From the NCBI RefSeq assembly GCF_009680455.1, contig NZ_WKRD01000008.1, forward strand, positions 125,820 to 189,819: a DNA stretch of 64,000 nt, read 5' to 3'. This DNA is from Lachnospira eligens (lineage in GTDB: Bacteria; Bacillota; Clostridia; Lachnospirales; Lachnospiraceae). This document shows, in pieces, positions 1-9,162 of this stretch. Position numbers and translations under genes: made by a program. Each line of letters opens with the position of its first letter. Within the stretch, counting starts at the first letter, position 1. The notes under the pieces are model-generated. The model had not been told where the DNA came from, did not search any database, and saw nothing but the letters and a program-made list of their open reading frames with translations.

Positions 1-2
1 AA

Positions 3-98
3 AAGCACAATATTAATCTGGAGATTCCGGTTGAAGAGATGACCAAAAGCATGGCGTCAAGACAGATTGATACAATAATAGCACAGTATGGAAAATAA
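3..98 (+). CDS. C-terminal end of an unidentified protein (partial)
   Basis: An open frame enters from the left edge and ends in TAA, encoding the last 31 residues of a protein (ending ...IIAQYGK). It carries no recognisable motif and the rest of the gene lies outside the window. The stop codon sits inside the loop of a strong hairpin, which is consistent with a gene end. Product unknown. Confidence 0.5.
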   Translation, partial: KHNINLEIPVEEMTKSMASRQIDTIIAQYGK

Positions 99-114
99 TT
101 CGTACTGTGCTATT
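77..114. terminator. Bidirectional terminator between convergent genes
   Basis: A 12-bp perfect stem (AATAGCACAGTA pairing with TACTGTGCTATT) is followed by T-rich sequence on the plus strand. It lies between the plus-strand gene ending at 98 and the minus-strand gene ending at 110, whose stop codon it overlaps, so it probably serves both. Confidence 0.7.
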
Positions 115-739
115 TTAGCATATTGTTAAGCTGCTCAATAATATTATCACGGCTGAGACTTTTAAGCATTCCAGCTTTTTCTTTTAGTTTTCTGATATCG
201 TCAAATCTGTCTGTTGCAGCATATATTATTGCAAGGTCAATGTAGTTTGAGGATATATCTGAGCCAATGCTGATTCCGTACTCAAGGAATGAAAGAGCAT
301 CAGCTGTGTCGTTGTTATCAATAAGCGCATGACCTAATGAAGCGATTGCTTTTATGAGTGTAGTGAAATTGTCATCATATTCAGTAAGCTCTGTAAGATT
401 AGCAGCTCCATATGACAGCTTAAGCTCAGTGTTGCTTATTCCGGTAAGGTTAAGTATTTTCTTATCTTTAAGTCCTGTAATTGTGTTGTATGAACGCATC
501 ATGCCAGAATTATTGGAAAGTAACTGGTTAAATGTTTCATTACCGGAATTAATCAGTGGAAGATTATCCGGAATTGATATATAATTAAGATTGCTAATGT
601 CCTTACGGCGTACCTGATTGGCTCTTGATTCACGTTCAAGGAATTGCTGATTTCTTGATTTGTGATTCCTGGAGCTTCTTTTTATGGCAAACTGAAGGAT
701 GATTATGAGTATGATAAAATATGGCAGTATAAAATGCAT
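110..739 (-). CDS. Membrane-anchored protein of unknown function, TPR-like C-terminus
   Basis: This encodes 209 aa. Residues 3-19 form one hydrophobic helix followed at once by a basic stretch (KRSSRNHKSR), so the protein is probably anchored by its N-terminus with the bulk in the cytoplasm. Residues about 120-205 are helical with a repeat-like character (SLGHALIDNNDTADALSFL, then YIDLAIIYAATDRFDDIRKL) reminiscent of tetratricopeptide repeats, which would suggest a scaffolding role. I do not recognise the family. The ATG at 739 has only a weak GGAATA-like ribosome site. It converges on the partial gene at the left edge and is divergent from the small peptide gene at 791. Confidence 0.6.
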   Translation of the reverse strand: MHFILPYFIILIIILQFAIKRSSRNHKSRNQQFLERESRANQVRRKDISNLNYISIPDNLPLINSGNETFNQLLSNNSGMMRSYNTITGLKDKKILNLTGISNTELKLSYGAANLTELTEYDDNFTTLIKAIASLGHALIDNNDTADALSFLEYGISIGSDISSNYIDLAIIYAATDRFDDIRKLKEKAGMLKSLSRDNIIEQLNNMLK

Positions 740-790
740 GAATATATTCCTTTTCGTGTAGCCCCGCTGCTTAATTGTGTGGAGGTAATT

Positions 791-898
791 ATGATTAATT
801 TCAATAATAAGAAAACAAAAAGATGCTTTACCGGAATACTTATATTGATACTGATTGTAGCAATGGTTGTTCCTATGGTTGCATACCTTATACCTTAA
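791..898 (+). CDS. Small single-pass membrane peptide (35 aa)
   Basis: A 35-codon frame starts at ATG 791 behind a full GGAGG ribosome site at 781-785. It has a basic head (MINFNNKKTKRC) and one hydrophobic helix over residues 15-34, ending in LIP. This layout resembles the short tail-anchored membrane peptides that are common and under-annotated in Firmicutes (Prli42- and DUF4044-like), but the similarity is one of architecture only. A longer in-frame version begins at 662, but it overlaps the divergent gene and lacks a ribosome site. Its role is unknown. Confidence 0.5.
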   Translation: MINFNNKKTKRCFTGILILILIVAMVVPMVAYLIP

Positions 899-982
899 TA
901 TTGAATTGCTTCACTGAAGAAGCTATATAAGAGTATAGAATTATTAACAATTTTATGCAACATTTTTGGAGAGATAAGTGAT

Positions 983-1924
983 ATGAAAAGAGGAAAAGTG
1001 TCTGATACAATTCTTGACAGGTCTGTTTTCAAACTGCTTGGCAGGAGAGGAAATACTTCAAAACCGGCATATGGACAGGATGCGGCGCATATACATAGTC
1101 AGGGATGGGATACGCTTGCAGCTGCTGCAACAGGAAGTCTGGCTGTATATAGGGCAGTTAATAACATAAGTGCAGCAGGTGGTGCGGCTGATTGTATTAT
1201 GAATACAATTATAATAGATGAGAAATCAAGGGAAATACGTCTTAAGGAGATAATAAAGGAACTTGACAGACAGTGTCAGGTTGTTGGTGTAGGAATTGCA
1301 GGAGGTCATACTACAGTATGTCCGAATGTTAACAGTCCGGTTGTTTCTGTTACTGCAATTGGGCATAAGCTCAGAACACATCAGAAAGCTGTTGCAGGGC
1401 AGGATATTGTTATGACAAAGCATATAGGAATGAGTGGTATTAGAACTGTTATATCACACAAAAGGGATGAGATACTTAATGTTTTGCCAGAGGACGTTAT
1501 TAATAAGGCATTTGCTGCTGATGAAGAACTCATTATAGCTAAAGAGGCACAGATATTTATAAAGCAGAATATTGACGGGGCAATGCATGATGCATCGGAA
1601 GGCGGCATATTTGCGGCACTGTGGGATATGGCCGAATATTCAGGTACAGGTCTGGATATAGATTTGAGGCATATTTCCGTAAAACAGGAGATAATTGAAA
1701 TATGTGAATTATTTAATATCAATCCATATATATTGGATTCTATGGGATGTTTGTTAATGACATGTGAAAATGGATGTGATATAGTAAATACAATGAAGCA
1801 GAATGGAATTGAGGCCGCTGTCATTGGTAAGATAACTGATGGTAACAACCGGATTATTCACAATACAGAGGAAGACAGATATTTAGGGCTTCCTGAACAG
1901 GATGAAATATACAGATTTATATAA
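983..1924 (+). CDS. AIR synthase-related (PurM/HypE-fold) protein
   Basis: This 313-aa protein has the two-domain layout of the PurM/HypE/SelD ATP-binding superfamily. Visible signs are the Asn-rich and Gly-rich N-terminal half (NISAAGGAADCIMNTI), GIAGGHTTVCPNVNSP around residue 105, and the C-terminal domain with DASEGGIFAALWDMAE around residue 205. Members activate carbonyl or amide oxygens with ATP in purine, selenophosphate or hydrogenase-cofactor synthesis. No hydrogenase or purine genes are nearby, so the substrate cannot be named. It heads a tight co-directional run with an Lrp-type regulator and an aminotransferase, which suggests amino-acid-linked metabolism. A GGAGAG ribosome site precedes the ATG. 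Confidence 0.75.
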   Translation: MKRGKVSDTILDRSVFKLLGRRGNTSKPAYGQDAAHIHSQGWDTLAAAATGSLAVYRAVNNISAAGGAADCIMNTIIIDEKSREIRLKEIIKELDRQCQVVGVGIAGGHTTVCPNVNSPVVSVTAIGHKLRTHQKAVAGQDIVMTKHIGMSGIRTVISHKRDEILNVLPEDVINKAFAADEELIIAKEAQIFIKQNIDGAMHDASEGGIFAALWDMAEYSGTGLDIDLRHISVKQEIIEICELFNINPYILDSMGCLLMTCENGCDIVNTMKQNGIEAAVIGKITDGNNRIIHNTEEDRYLGLPEQDEIYRFI

Positions 1925-1943
1925 TTAGCAGGAGGATTGCGTT

Positions 1944-2426
1944 ATGAGAGAGAAGATTCTTGATGTTCTTGAAAAGAATGGAAGGATAGACCTTAAGGAG
2001 ATGGCTATTATGCTTGGCTATTCTGAAGCAGAGGTTGCCAATGAAATAGCGGATATGGAGAAGGAACATATTATCTGCGGATATAATGCGGTCATTAACT
2101 GGGATAAGACTAGTGAAGAGAAAGTAACAGCACTTATTGAGGTTAAGGTTACTCCACAGAGAGGATTAGGTTTTGACAGTATTGCAGAGCGCCTGTACAA
2201 ATATGATGAAGTAACATCAGTTTATCTCATGTCAGGAGGCTTTGACTTTACTGTTATTATAGAAGGCAAATCAATGAAGTCAGTGGCTCAGTTCGTCGCG
2301 GCGAAGCTCGCACCATTAGATTCAGTCCTTAGCACATCTACACATTTTGTGCTTAAGAAGTATAAGGACTATGGAACAATAATAGAGGACGAGGCTAAAG
2401 ACGAAAGGATGCTGATTACACCATGA
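1944..2426 (+). CDS. Lrp/AsnC-family transcriptional regulator
   Basis: The 160-aa protein has an N-terminal winged helix-turn-helix (residues 1-55, ILDVLEKNGRIDLKEMAIML) and a C-terminal RAM ligand-binding domain (about 65-145, including VYLMSGGFDFTVIIEGKS). Lrp/AsnC proteins form dimers or octamers and sense amino acids. An AGGAGG site at 1930 supports the start. Its last 4 bases overlap the aminotransferase start (ATGA), so the two are translationally coupled, and the regulator probably controls its own operon in response to the aminotransferase substrate. Confidence 0.88.
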   Translation: MREKILDVLEKNGRIDLKEMAIMLGYSEAEVANEIADMEKEHIICGYNAVINWDKTSEEKVTALIEVKVTPQRGLGFDSIAERLYKYDEVTSVYLMSGGFDFTVIIEGKSMKSVAQFVAAKLAPLDSVLSTSTHFVLKKYKDYGTIIEDEAKDERMLITP

Positions 2427-3583
2427 GAAACCCATTATCACAGAAAATAACAGGCATACAGCCATCAGGAATAAGAAAATTCTTTGATATTGTAAGTGAG
2501 ATGCCTGATGCAATTTCGTTAGGAGTAGGCGAACCAGATTTTGATACTCCATGGAATGTAAGAGAAGAAGGAATATATGCCCTTGAGAAGGGAAGAACAT
2601 TTTACACATCTAATGCAGGTCTTAAGGAATTACGAGAAGAGATATGTAATTACCTTGCAAGAAAGATGAACCTTCATTATGATCCTATGAAGGAAGTACT
2701 TATAACAGTAGGTGGAAGTGAGGCAATTGATGTTGCATTAAGATGCATGTGTGACCCAGGGGATGAAGTGCTTATACCACAGCCAAGCTATGTATCTTAT
2801 CTTCCATGTGCAATTATGGCTGATGCAAAGCCAGTGATAATAGAACTAAAGGAAGAGAATGAGTTCAAGCTTACTAAGGAAGAGCTGCTTGCCAGTATAA
2901 CAGATAAGACTAAGGTACTTGTTATGCCATTTCCTAATAATCCAACAGGTGCTGTTATGACAAGGGAGGAGCTTGAAGAGCTTGTACCTGTCATAATTGA
3001 GAAGGATATATATGTTATATCAGATGAGATATATTCAGCACTTACATATAATGGAGAGCATTGCTCAATAGGAAGTCTTCCAGGGATGAAGGAGAGAACT
3101 ATCGTTATTAATGGTTTTTCTAAAGCATTTGCAATGACAGGGTGGAGACTTGGATATGCGTGCGGTCCAAAGGAAATTATAAGCCAGATGACTAAGCTTC
3201 ATCAGTTTGCAATTATGTGTGCACCTACTAACAGCCAGTTTGCTGCAATAGAAGCTCTTAAAAACTGTGATATGGAAGTTAATAAGATGGTTGAAGCTTA
3301 TGACCAGAGAAGAAGATATCTCATGCATGCATTTAAGGAGATGGGACTTGACTGCTTTGAGCCATTTGGTGCATTTTATGTATTTCCTTCAATTAAGAAG
3401 TTTGGCTTATCTTCGGAAGAATTCGCAAACAGACTACTCAGGGAGCAGAAGCTGGCTGTTGTTCCTGGAACAGCATTTGGTGACTGTGGTGAAGGTTTTT
3501 TACGAATATCATATGCTTATTCAATTGACAACCTTAAACAAGGTCTTGAAAGAATAGAAAAGTTTATTAATACACTGAAGTAG
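2423..3583 (+). CDS. PLP-dependent class I/II aminotransferase
   Basis: This is a 386-aa fold-type I aminotransferase of the aspartate aminotransferase family, of normal length. Visible hallmarks are SLGVGEPDFDTP near the N-terminus, the substrate-pocket motif PNNPTGAVM, the PLP-contacting VISDEIYS, the Schiff-base lysine in NGFSKAFAMTGWRLGY, and the C-terminal arginine in FLRISYA that binds the substrate alpha-carboxylate. The amino-group donor and acceptor cannot be told from sequence; aromatic, aspartate or alanine specificity are all possible. It overlaps the Lrp/AsnC gene by 4 bp, a pairing seen in other Firmicutes. Confidence 0.9.
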   Translation: MRNPLSQKITGIQPSGIRKFFDIVSEMPDAISLGVGEPDFDTPWNVREEGIYALEKGRTFYTSNAGLKELREEICNYLARKMNLHYDPMKEVLITVGGSEAIDVALRCMCDPGDEVLIPQPSYVSYLPCAIMADAKPVIIELKEENEFKLTKEELLASITDKTKVLVMPFPNNPTGAVMTREELEELVPVIIEKDIYVISDEIYSALTYNGEHCSIGSLPGMKERTIVINGFSKAFAMTGWRLGYACGPKEIISQMTKLHQFAIMCAPTNSQFAAIEALKNCDMEVNKMVEAYDQRRRYLMHAFKEMGLDCFEPFGAFYVFPSIKKFGLSSEEFANRLLREQKLAVVPGTAFGDCGEGFLRISYAYSIDNLKQGLERIEKFINTLK

Positions 3584-3597
3584 GGAGATGAATGAAT

Positions 3598-4071
3598 ATG
3601 GCAGAGATTAATGTCAACCATATTAATCCATTTCTGATGGCAGCAGGCACAATATTGCGTGATGCCTGTCAGATGGAGATGAGTATAGGAAAACCATATG
3701 TTAAAACAACTGAATTTGGAGAGGATTCAGTTATAATTATGATAGGTATTACAGGTGAGATGAGAGGTCAGGTCATGATAGCCATGAAGATTACCAAGGC
3801 ATGTGAGATTGCATCAAAGATGATGATGGGGATGCCGGTTCCAGAGCTTGATGAGATGGCAATGAGTGCAATAAGTGAACTTGGTAATATGATAATGGGT
3901 AATGCAGCGACTATTCTTTCAACTAAGGGAATTGGTATTGATATTACCCCACCTACATTATGCCGTGGAGCTATGAAGATTTCGCAGACATATGCCAGGA
4001 ATATATGTATACCGATGTCTAGTGATGGTAGCATGGTTCTGGAACTTGATATTGCAGTAAAAGGTGACTGA
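3598..4071 (+). CDS. CheX-like chemotaxis phosphatase family protein
   Basis: This encodes 157 aa from ATG 3598, chosen over ATG 3592 because it lies 10 rather than 4 bases from the GGGAG ribosome site. It matches the CheX/CheC fold: the helix SAISELGNMIMGNAATILS contains the E-x2-N pair that CheX uses to dephosphorylate CheY-P. The N-terminal NPFLMAAGTILRDACQMEM is also typical. It probably tunes chemotaxis or a CheY-like regulator, though no other chemotaxis genes are in the window. It lies 14 bp after the aminotransferase and overlaps the next gene by 8 bp if that gene uses its GTG start. Confidence 0.8.
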   Translation: MAEINVNHINPFLMAAGTILRDACQMEMSIGKPYVKTTEFGEDSVIIMIGITGEMRGQVMIAMKITKACEIASKMMMGMPVPELDEMAMSAISELGNMIMGNAATILSTKGIGIDITPPTLCRGAMKISQTYARNICIPMSSDGSMVLELDIAVKGD

Positions 4072-4576
4072 TAAGGATATGATTAATATAGTTTTACATG
4101 AGCCGGAGATGCCGGCTAATACAGGTAATATAGGAAGAACATGTGTGGCAACAGGCGTAAGGCTGCATCTTATAGGACCATTAGGATTTCAGATTAATGA
4201 TAAGATGTTAAAAAGAGCCGGACTTGATTACTGGGATAAGCTTGATGTTACTGAGTATGATGATTATAAGGATTTTCTTGCTAAGAATCCGGGTGCTAAG
4301 GTGTATATGGCTACAACCAAGGCACATAAGACATATACAGAAGTTAATTATGAAGAAGACTGTTATATAATGTTTGGAAAGGAAAGTGCAGGAATACCAG
4401 AAGAGATACTTGTTGATAATGAGGATACATGTATCAGAATTCCTATGATAGGAGATATAAGATCACTTAATCTTTCTAATTCAGTGGCAATCGTTCTTTA
4501 TGAAGCACTCCGACAGCATAATTTTTCACACATGAATTGCGAAGGACATCTTCACAGACTTAACTGGAAGGAATAA
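4064..4576 (+). CDS. trmL: tRNA (cytidine/uridine-34-2'-O)-methyltransferase
   Basis: This 170-aa SPOUT methyltransferase methylates the ribose of wobble nucleotide 34 in tRNA-Leu isoacceptors, using SAM bound in a trefoil knot. The three SPOUT motifs are visible: EPEMPANTGNIGRTC near the N-terminus, MFGKESAGIP around residue 105, and the knot IPMIGDIRSLNLSNSVAIV around 125-145. The GTG at 4064 overlaps cheX; ATG 4079, five codons later, gives the usual MINIVLHEPE start and is equally possible. It is the last gene of the run that begins at 983. Confidence 0.92.
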   Translation: MTDKDMINIVLHEPEMPANTGNIGRTCVATGVRLHLIGPLGFQINDKMLKRAGLDYWDKLDVTEYDDYKDFLAKNPGAKVYMATTKAHKTYTEVNYEEDCYIMFGKESAGIPEEILVDNEDTCIRIPMIGDIRSLNLSNSVAIVLYEALRQHNFSHMNCEGHLHRLNWKE

Positions 4577-4581
4577 TAATA

Positions 4582-4624
4582 AAACACACGGACATACAAG
4601 TTACGCATGTCCGTGTGTTTTTAT
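4582..4624. terminator. Bidirectional Rho-independent terminator
   Basis: A 14-bp perfect stem (AAACACACGGACAT with ATGTCCGTGTGTTT) and a T-run lie between trmL and the convergent sensor kinase gene. The A-run on the left gives a matching T-run on the minus strand. Confidence 0.88.
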
Positions 4625-6045
4625 TTTGCAAGTTCAAGTGTGAATATGAATTCTGTACCGACACCTACAGTACTTACAACATCGATATTCTCACCATGTG
4701 CCTGAATAACTTCCTTGGTTATTGAAAGACCAAGACCGGAGCCTTTCTTGTCACGGCCTCGTGAAGAGTCTGATTTATAGAATCTGTCCCAGATTTTATC
4801 AATATCTTCTTTGGCAATTCCGCAGCCTGTATCCTTAATGGATATCTGCGCTTTCTCGCCCTTTTCCTTGACTGTTATGTATATGTAAGAATTTTCTTTA
4901 CTGAACTTAATGGCGTTGTCTATAAGATTATATATAACCTGCTGGATTCTGCCCTTGTCTGCCTTAACATTCTGTACACTGTTAGCATATGTAATATTGA
5001 ATTTAATGCCCTTCTTCTTGCATGTTCCCTCGAATGTCTCAACAGTGTGTCTGATTATTGAATTAAGGTCAAATGTTGATATATCAAGTCTTACTGACTT
5101 AGGATCGAGTTCATTAAGAGTAAGAATATTACTTGTCAGCTTAGTGAGTCTTTCGGTCTCAAAAAGCATTATACCTATATATTTATCAAGCATTTCAGGT
5201 GGAATAGTTCCATCCTGGATAGCTTCCAGATATCCCTTGATAGAAGTAAGCGGAGATCTGAAATCGTGAGATATATTAGACAGGAACTTCTGCTGGAATT
5301 TATCTGATTCATTAAGCTGTGAAGCCATGTAATCAAGAGACATTCCAAGACGTCCAATCTCGTCATTATGCATAGGTTTAACGTGGTAGGAAAGATTACC
5401 TTTACTGTATTCGTTAGTTGCCCTTGTGATTTCTTTAATAGGTCTGTGAACCTGAAAGAAATATAGAACAAGGAATGCAGATGACAGAATAAGTACAATT
5501 GCAAGTGTAAGATAATTTGTGTTAAATGTGTCATAAACGCGTTCAACGATGGCAGATTCAGGTATATTAATAACAACATAACCCTTAATTTCGAAGGAGT
5601 TCGAGATAGGCGAAAAAACACTTAATGCAGGTTCGGAAAACAGTCCGTAAAAATCCCATAAAATATCGTGTTTTCCTTTGAGGTCACCATAGTCAAAATC
5701 ATTGATTGAGAATAAAATCCTGTCCTCATTACTCTTGTCCGTGGAACTGTTGTTAGTATCAAGAATAACATCACCAGAAGGAGTAATGAACATAATTCTG
5801 GTGTCGTTAAATGTGGATAATGATTTCATTTCAAGTTCTATTCGTCTCAGCTTGGATTCTGCAAGATAATCAAGAGCATATTCGTTTGCTATTTCATTAG
5901 CCTGAAGATACAGTCTGTCAGAATAATAATTGTATATGTGCTTATAATCTGCTTTATAACATATTGTTGATACAAGAATAAAACTGATTACACATATAGC
6001 TATATATATGAAAATGTGTTTGCTGAGTGTACTGAATCCTTTCAA
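4621..6045 (-). CDS. Two-component sensor histidine kinase (HAMP/HisKA/HATPase)
   Basis: This 474-aa membrane kinase has TM1 at about 9-28, an extracytoplasmic sensor of about 150 residues, TM2 at about 176-198, a HAMP linker, a HisKA helix with the phosphorylated His in NISHDFRSPLTS (about residue 260), and a HATPase domain with N box NLIDNAIKF, G1 DTGCGIA and G2 GSGLGLSI. It is a full-length PhoR/WalK-like kinase. The cognate regulator gene ends 30 bp upstream, so the two are co-transcribed behind mutS2. The signal is unknown; the mid-size extracytoplasmic domain points to an envelope or external stimulus. Confidence 0.92.
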   Translation of the reverse strand: MKGFSTLSKHIFIYIAICVISFILVSTICYKADYKHIYNYYSDRLYLQANEIANEYALDYLAESKLRRIELEMKSLSTFNDTRIMFITPSGDVILDTNNSSTDKSNEDRILFSINDFDYGDLKGKHDILWDFYGLFSEPALSVFSPISNSFEIKGYVVINIPESAIVERVYDTFNTNYLTLAIVLILSSAFLVLYFFQVHRPIKEITRATNEYSKGNLSYHVKPMHNDEIGRLGMSLDYMASQLNESDKFQQKFLSNISHDFRSPLTSIKGYLEAIQDGTIPPEMLDKYIGIMLFETERLTKLTSNILTLNELDPKSVRLDISTFDLNSIIRHTVETFEGTCKKKGIKFNITYANSVQNVKADKGRIQQVIYNLIDNAIKFSKENSYIYITVKEKGEKAQISIKDTGCGIAKEDIDKIWDRFYKSDSSRGRDKKGSGLGLSITKEVIQAHGENIDVVSTVGVGTEFIFTLELAK

Positions 6046-6075
6046 TGTTAGTCTGCCTCCCTTGTTCTGCCCTTT

Positions 6076-6777
6076 TTATTTAGTTACGAACTTGTAACCA
6101 ATTCCCCATACTGTTTCAATATTCCAGTGGGCATGATCTTTGATTTTCTCACGGATTCTCTTAATGTGTACATCAACGGTTCTTGTATCTCCGATATATT
6201 CATATCCCCATATATTGTCAAGAAGCTGTTCTCTTGTAAACACCTGATTAGGAGCAGAGGCTAAGAAATATAAGAGCTCAAGTTCCTTAGGCGGCATCTC
6301 GACATTTTTGCCCATATAATTAACCGAATAATTATCGAGGTTGATAGAGAGGTCGGGGTAATTGACACATTTGGCATTAGAAGAATCAACACCGATACTC
6401 TGAGGCATATGGTATCTTCTAAGCACAGCCTTTACACGGGCAACCATCTCTTTAGTTTCAAAAGGTTTGATAATATAGTCATCTGCACCAAGCTCAAGTC
6501 CTAGTACCTTGTCAAATGTTTCGCCCTTGGCGGAGAGCATAATTATAGGAACATTGTTATTCTTTCTTATCTCACGGCACACCTGATAGCCGTCAATACC
6601 GGGAAGCATGAGGTCTAAAAGAATGAGATTGGGCTTGAATACAGAAAGCTCAGACAGAGCACTTTCTCCATCATACACAATCTTTGTTTCGTAACATTCT
6701 TTTGTAAGATACAAAGATATAAGTTCTGCAATATTTTCATCATCATCTACAATAAGTATTCGCTGTTTAGATGCCAT
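6076..6777 (-). CDS. OmpR/PhoB-family response regulator
   Basis: This encodes 233 aa from ATG 6777, which follows a GGGGGAT ribosome site; a TTG further upstream is less likely. The receiver domain (residues 1-120) shows the acidic pair in VDDDEN, the phosphoacceptor Asp in LILLDLMLPG, the Thr/Ser position in MLSAKG and the Lys in IIKPFE. The C-terminal winged helix (about 135-233, ending VWGIGYKFV) binds DNA. It pairs with the kinase immediately downstream. Only 21 bp separate it from mutS2, so it may be read from the mutS2 promoter. Confidence 0.93.
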   Translation of the reverse strand: MASKQRILIVDDDENIAELISLYLTKECYETKIVYDGESALSELSVFKPNLILLDLMLPGIDGYQVCREIRKNNNVPIIMLSAKGETFDKVLGLELGADDYIIKPFETKEMVARVKAVLRRYHMPQSIGVDSSNAKCVNYPDLSINLDNYSVNYMGKNVEMPPKELELLYFLASAPNQVFTREQLLDNIWGYEYIGDTRTVDVHIKRIREKIKDHAHWNIETVWGIGYKFVTK

Positions 6778-6798
6778 AATAATATCCCCCAATAATAA

Positions 6799-9162
6799 TT
6801 ATTTGAAATCAACAATAGTTACACCAGCATCACCCTCGCCGATTTCGCCGAGGCGGAAGCTCTTTATATATGGAACACCGCGAAGATAAGCGGTTACACC
6901 GTTTCTTAATGCGCCGGTTCCTTTACCGTGAACGATACGGACCTGTGGAATCCTGGCAATGTAAGCGTCATCAAGATATTTATCAAGGCGGGCAACAGCC
7001 TCGTCAACTGTACAGCCGAGAAGATTAATCTCAGTTGATATTCCTGCTGACTTGCTCATCTTAATCTTACCGGAACCGCCAGCAGCCTTTGATGGAGCTT
7101 CCTTTGGCTCTTTATAGTCTGAAAGAATTTCAAGATTCTTGATATCAATCTTAGTGCTTAATGCACCTACTTGAACAGTAACCTGCTTCTTGGCTGGATG
7201 AATTGCAGAAACAGTACCGGAAACATTCATAGTAAGAACTTTTACATGCATGCCTGTCTTGAATTCAGATATATCATGTGCCTTGTGTGCTTTAACCTTG
7301 GCAGGCTCTACCTTTAACTTTGCCTGATTCTTATTCATCTTCTCACGGACAGCAGTACGGTGCTTTTCAAGCTCAGCAACTGTCATTCCGTGCTTGTTCA
7401 TGGCTTTGATAGTTTCATCTGCGAAATCCTTGGCATCTTTTAAGATGGCAGCAGCCTGTTCATTGGCCTTACGGATAATGTTGTCAGTTCTTTCATCAAG
7501 CCTTTCATTCTTAGCCTGAAGCTTTTCTTTAAGAGAGGCAATCTCAGCCTTATAGCTTTCAACCTCAGCCTGCTCCTTCTCAAGAGAAATTCTTGCATGC
7601 TCAAGGTCAGATACGATATCTTCAAAATGTACATCTTCCGCGTTAAGTCTTTCTGATGCGTCAGAGAGAATATAATCAGGAAGTCCGAGTTTCTTAGAGA
7701 TTGCAAATGCGTTACTTTTTCCCGGAATGCCTATAAGCAGTCTGTAAGTAGGACGGAGCGATTCAACATCGAACTCACAGCTTGCATTTTCAACACCTTC
7801 AGTAGAAAGCGCATAAAGCTTGATTTCACTGTAGTGAGTTGTTGCCATGGTTGTAACACCGCGCATCTTAAGGTCATTAAGAATTGCGATAGCAAGGGCA
7901 GCACCTTCTGTAGGGTCAGTTCCGGCACCAATCTCATCAAAAAGTACAAGGCAGTTTTCATCAGCTTCTTTAAGAATCTTAACAGTGTTGGTCATGTGTG
8001 ATGAAAATGTACTTAAACTCTGTTCAATACTCTGCTCATCACCGATATCAGCATATATATTCTTAAATACGGCAATGTCTGAATGGTCAAGAGCTGGGAT
8101 GAATAAACCCGACTGTGCCATAAGTGTAAGAAGTCCTACAGTCTTTAAAGAAACAGTCTTACCACCTGTGTTAGGACCAGTGATGATTAGAAGCTTAAAA
8201 TCTGTTCCAAGATAGATGTCAATAGGAACAACAGTATGTGGCTCGATAAGTGGGTGACGTCCTTTTTTGATATTGATAATTCCTGATGTATTCATGACCG
8301 GACGGCTTGCATGCATATGTCTGGCAAGCTGCGCCTTTGCAAATATACAGTCAAGTTCGACAAGTATTTCATAATTACACAGAAGCTCCTCAGTATGTTC
8401 ACCGGCTTTCACACTTAAGTCAGCAAGAATAACTTCAATCTCTGCTGCTTCCTTAAGCTCTAACTCACGGATATCATTATTGAGCTTTACAACTGCTGCA
8501 GGCTCAATAAAGAGAGTAGAACCAGTAGATGACTGGTCATGTATCATACCAGGAAATGCTGACTTATATTCAGCTTTAACTGGCAGACAGTAACGTCCCT
8601 GTCTTGTGGTAATAACATAATCCTGAAGATAAGTCCTGTAAGTAGGAGAATTAAGCAATTTGTTAAGTTCAGAATGTATTCTGTCATTGGCTATTGATTT
8701 GCTTCTTCTGATACTTCTTAAGTTGGAACTTGCGTCATCACTTATCTCATCTTCAGAGATAATACATTTCTTAATCTGGGAATTGAGAGTATCAACAGTT
8801 GCAAGGTTTTCAAGCATCCCTGATATAGAATCCTCACGATGCTCATAGTAATCCTTAACATGCTTTGCACATGAAAGGATGGCACTTATATTAAGAAGTT
8901 CTGATATATTAAGGGAGCTTCCAACCTTAAGTCTCGCAACAGAAGCACGTATATCCTTAGTCTGGCTGAAATCAACAGTACCTTTCTGAAAAATTCTTGA
9001 AAGTGCATCATTAGTCTCATCGAGACGTAAGTTGATGTCTGTTATATCAGTCATAGGCTTTAAGTTACGAAGTATTTTCTTAGCTCCGTCACAGCATGCA
9101 TATGAAACAAGCTGGTCGGTAATTTTATAAAATTCCAAAGTGGATAAAGATTTCTTATTCAC
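6799..9162 (-). CDS. mutS2: MutS2 endonuclease / ribosome-rescue ATPase
   Basis: This 787-aa protein is full length for MutS2. It has the MutS core and clamp, an ABC-type ATPase with Walker A GPNTGGKTVSLK, Walker B LVLFDEIGAGTDP and ATTHYSEIK, a long coiled coil at about 515-620, a KOW-like segment, and a C-terminal Smr domain with VRIVHGKGTGALRNG, the nuclease motif. MutS2 suppresses recombination, and in Bacillus it acts on collided ribosomes. The start is GTG at 9162, set by a perfect GGAGGT site 6 bases upstream. It is the first gene of an operon with the two-component pair. Confidence 0.95.
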   Translation of the reverse strand: MNKKSLSTLEFYKITDQLVSYACCDGAKKILRNLKPMTDITDINLRLDETNDALSRIFQKGTVDFSQTKDIRASVARLKVGSSLNISELLNISAILSCAKHVKDYYEHREDSISGMLENLATVDTLNSQIKKCIISEDEISDDASSNLRSIRRSKSIANDRIHSELNKLLNSPTYRTYLQDYVITTRQGRYCLPVKAEYKSAFPGMIHDQSSTGSTLFIEPAAVVKLNNDIRELELKEAAEIEVILADLSVKAGEHTEELLCNYEILVELDCIFAKAQLARHMHASRPVMNTSGIINIKKGRHPLIEPHTVVPIDIYLGTDFKLLIITGPNTGGKTVSLKTVGLLTLMAQSGLFIPALDHSDIAVFKNIYADIGDEQSIEQSLSTFSSHMTNTVKILKEADENCLVLFDEIGAGTDPTEGAALAIAILNDLKMRGVTTMATTHYSEIKLYALSTEGVENASCEFDVESLRPTYRLLIGIPGKSNAFAISKKLGLPDYILSDASERLNAEDVHFEDIVSDLEHARISLEKEQAEVESYKAEIASLKEKLQAKNERLDERTDNIIRKANEQAAAILKDAKDFADETIKAMNKHGMTVAELEKHRTAVREKMNKNQAKLKVEPAKVKAHKAHDISEFKTGMHVKVLTMNVSGTVSAIHPAKKQVTVQVGALSTKIDIKNLEILSDYKEPKEAPSKAAGGSGKIKMSKSAGISTEINLLGCTVDEAVARLDKYLDDAYIARIPQVRIVHGKGTGALRNGVTAYLRGVPYIKSFRLGEIGEGDAGVTIVDFK

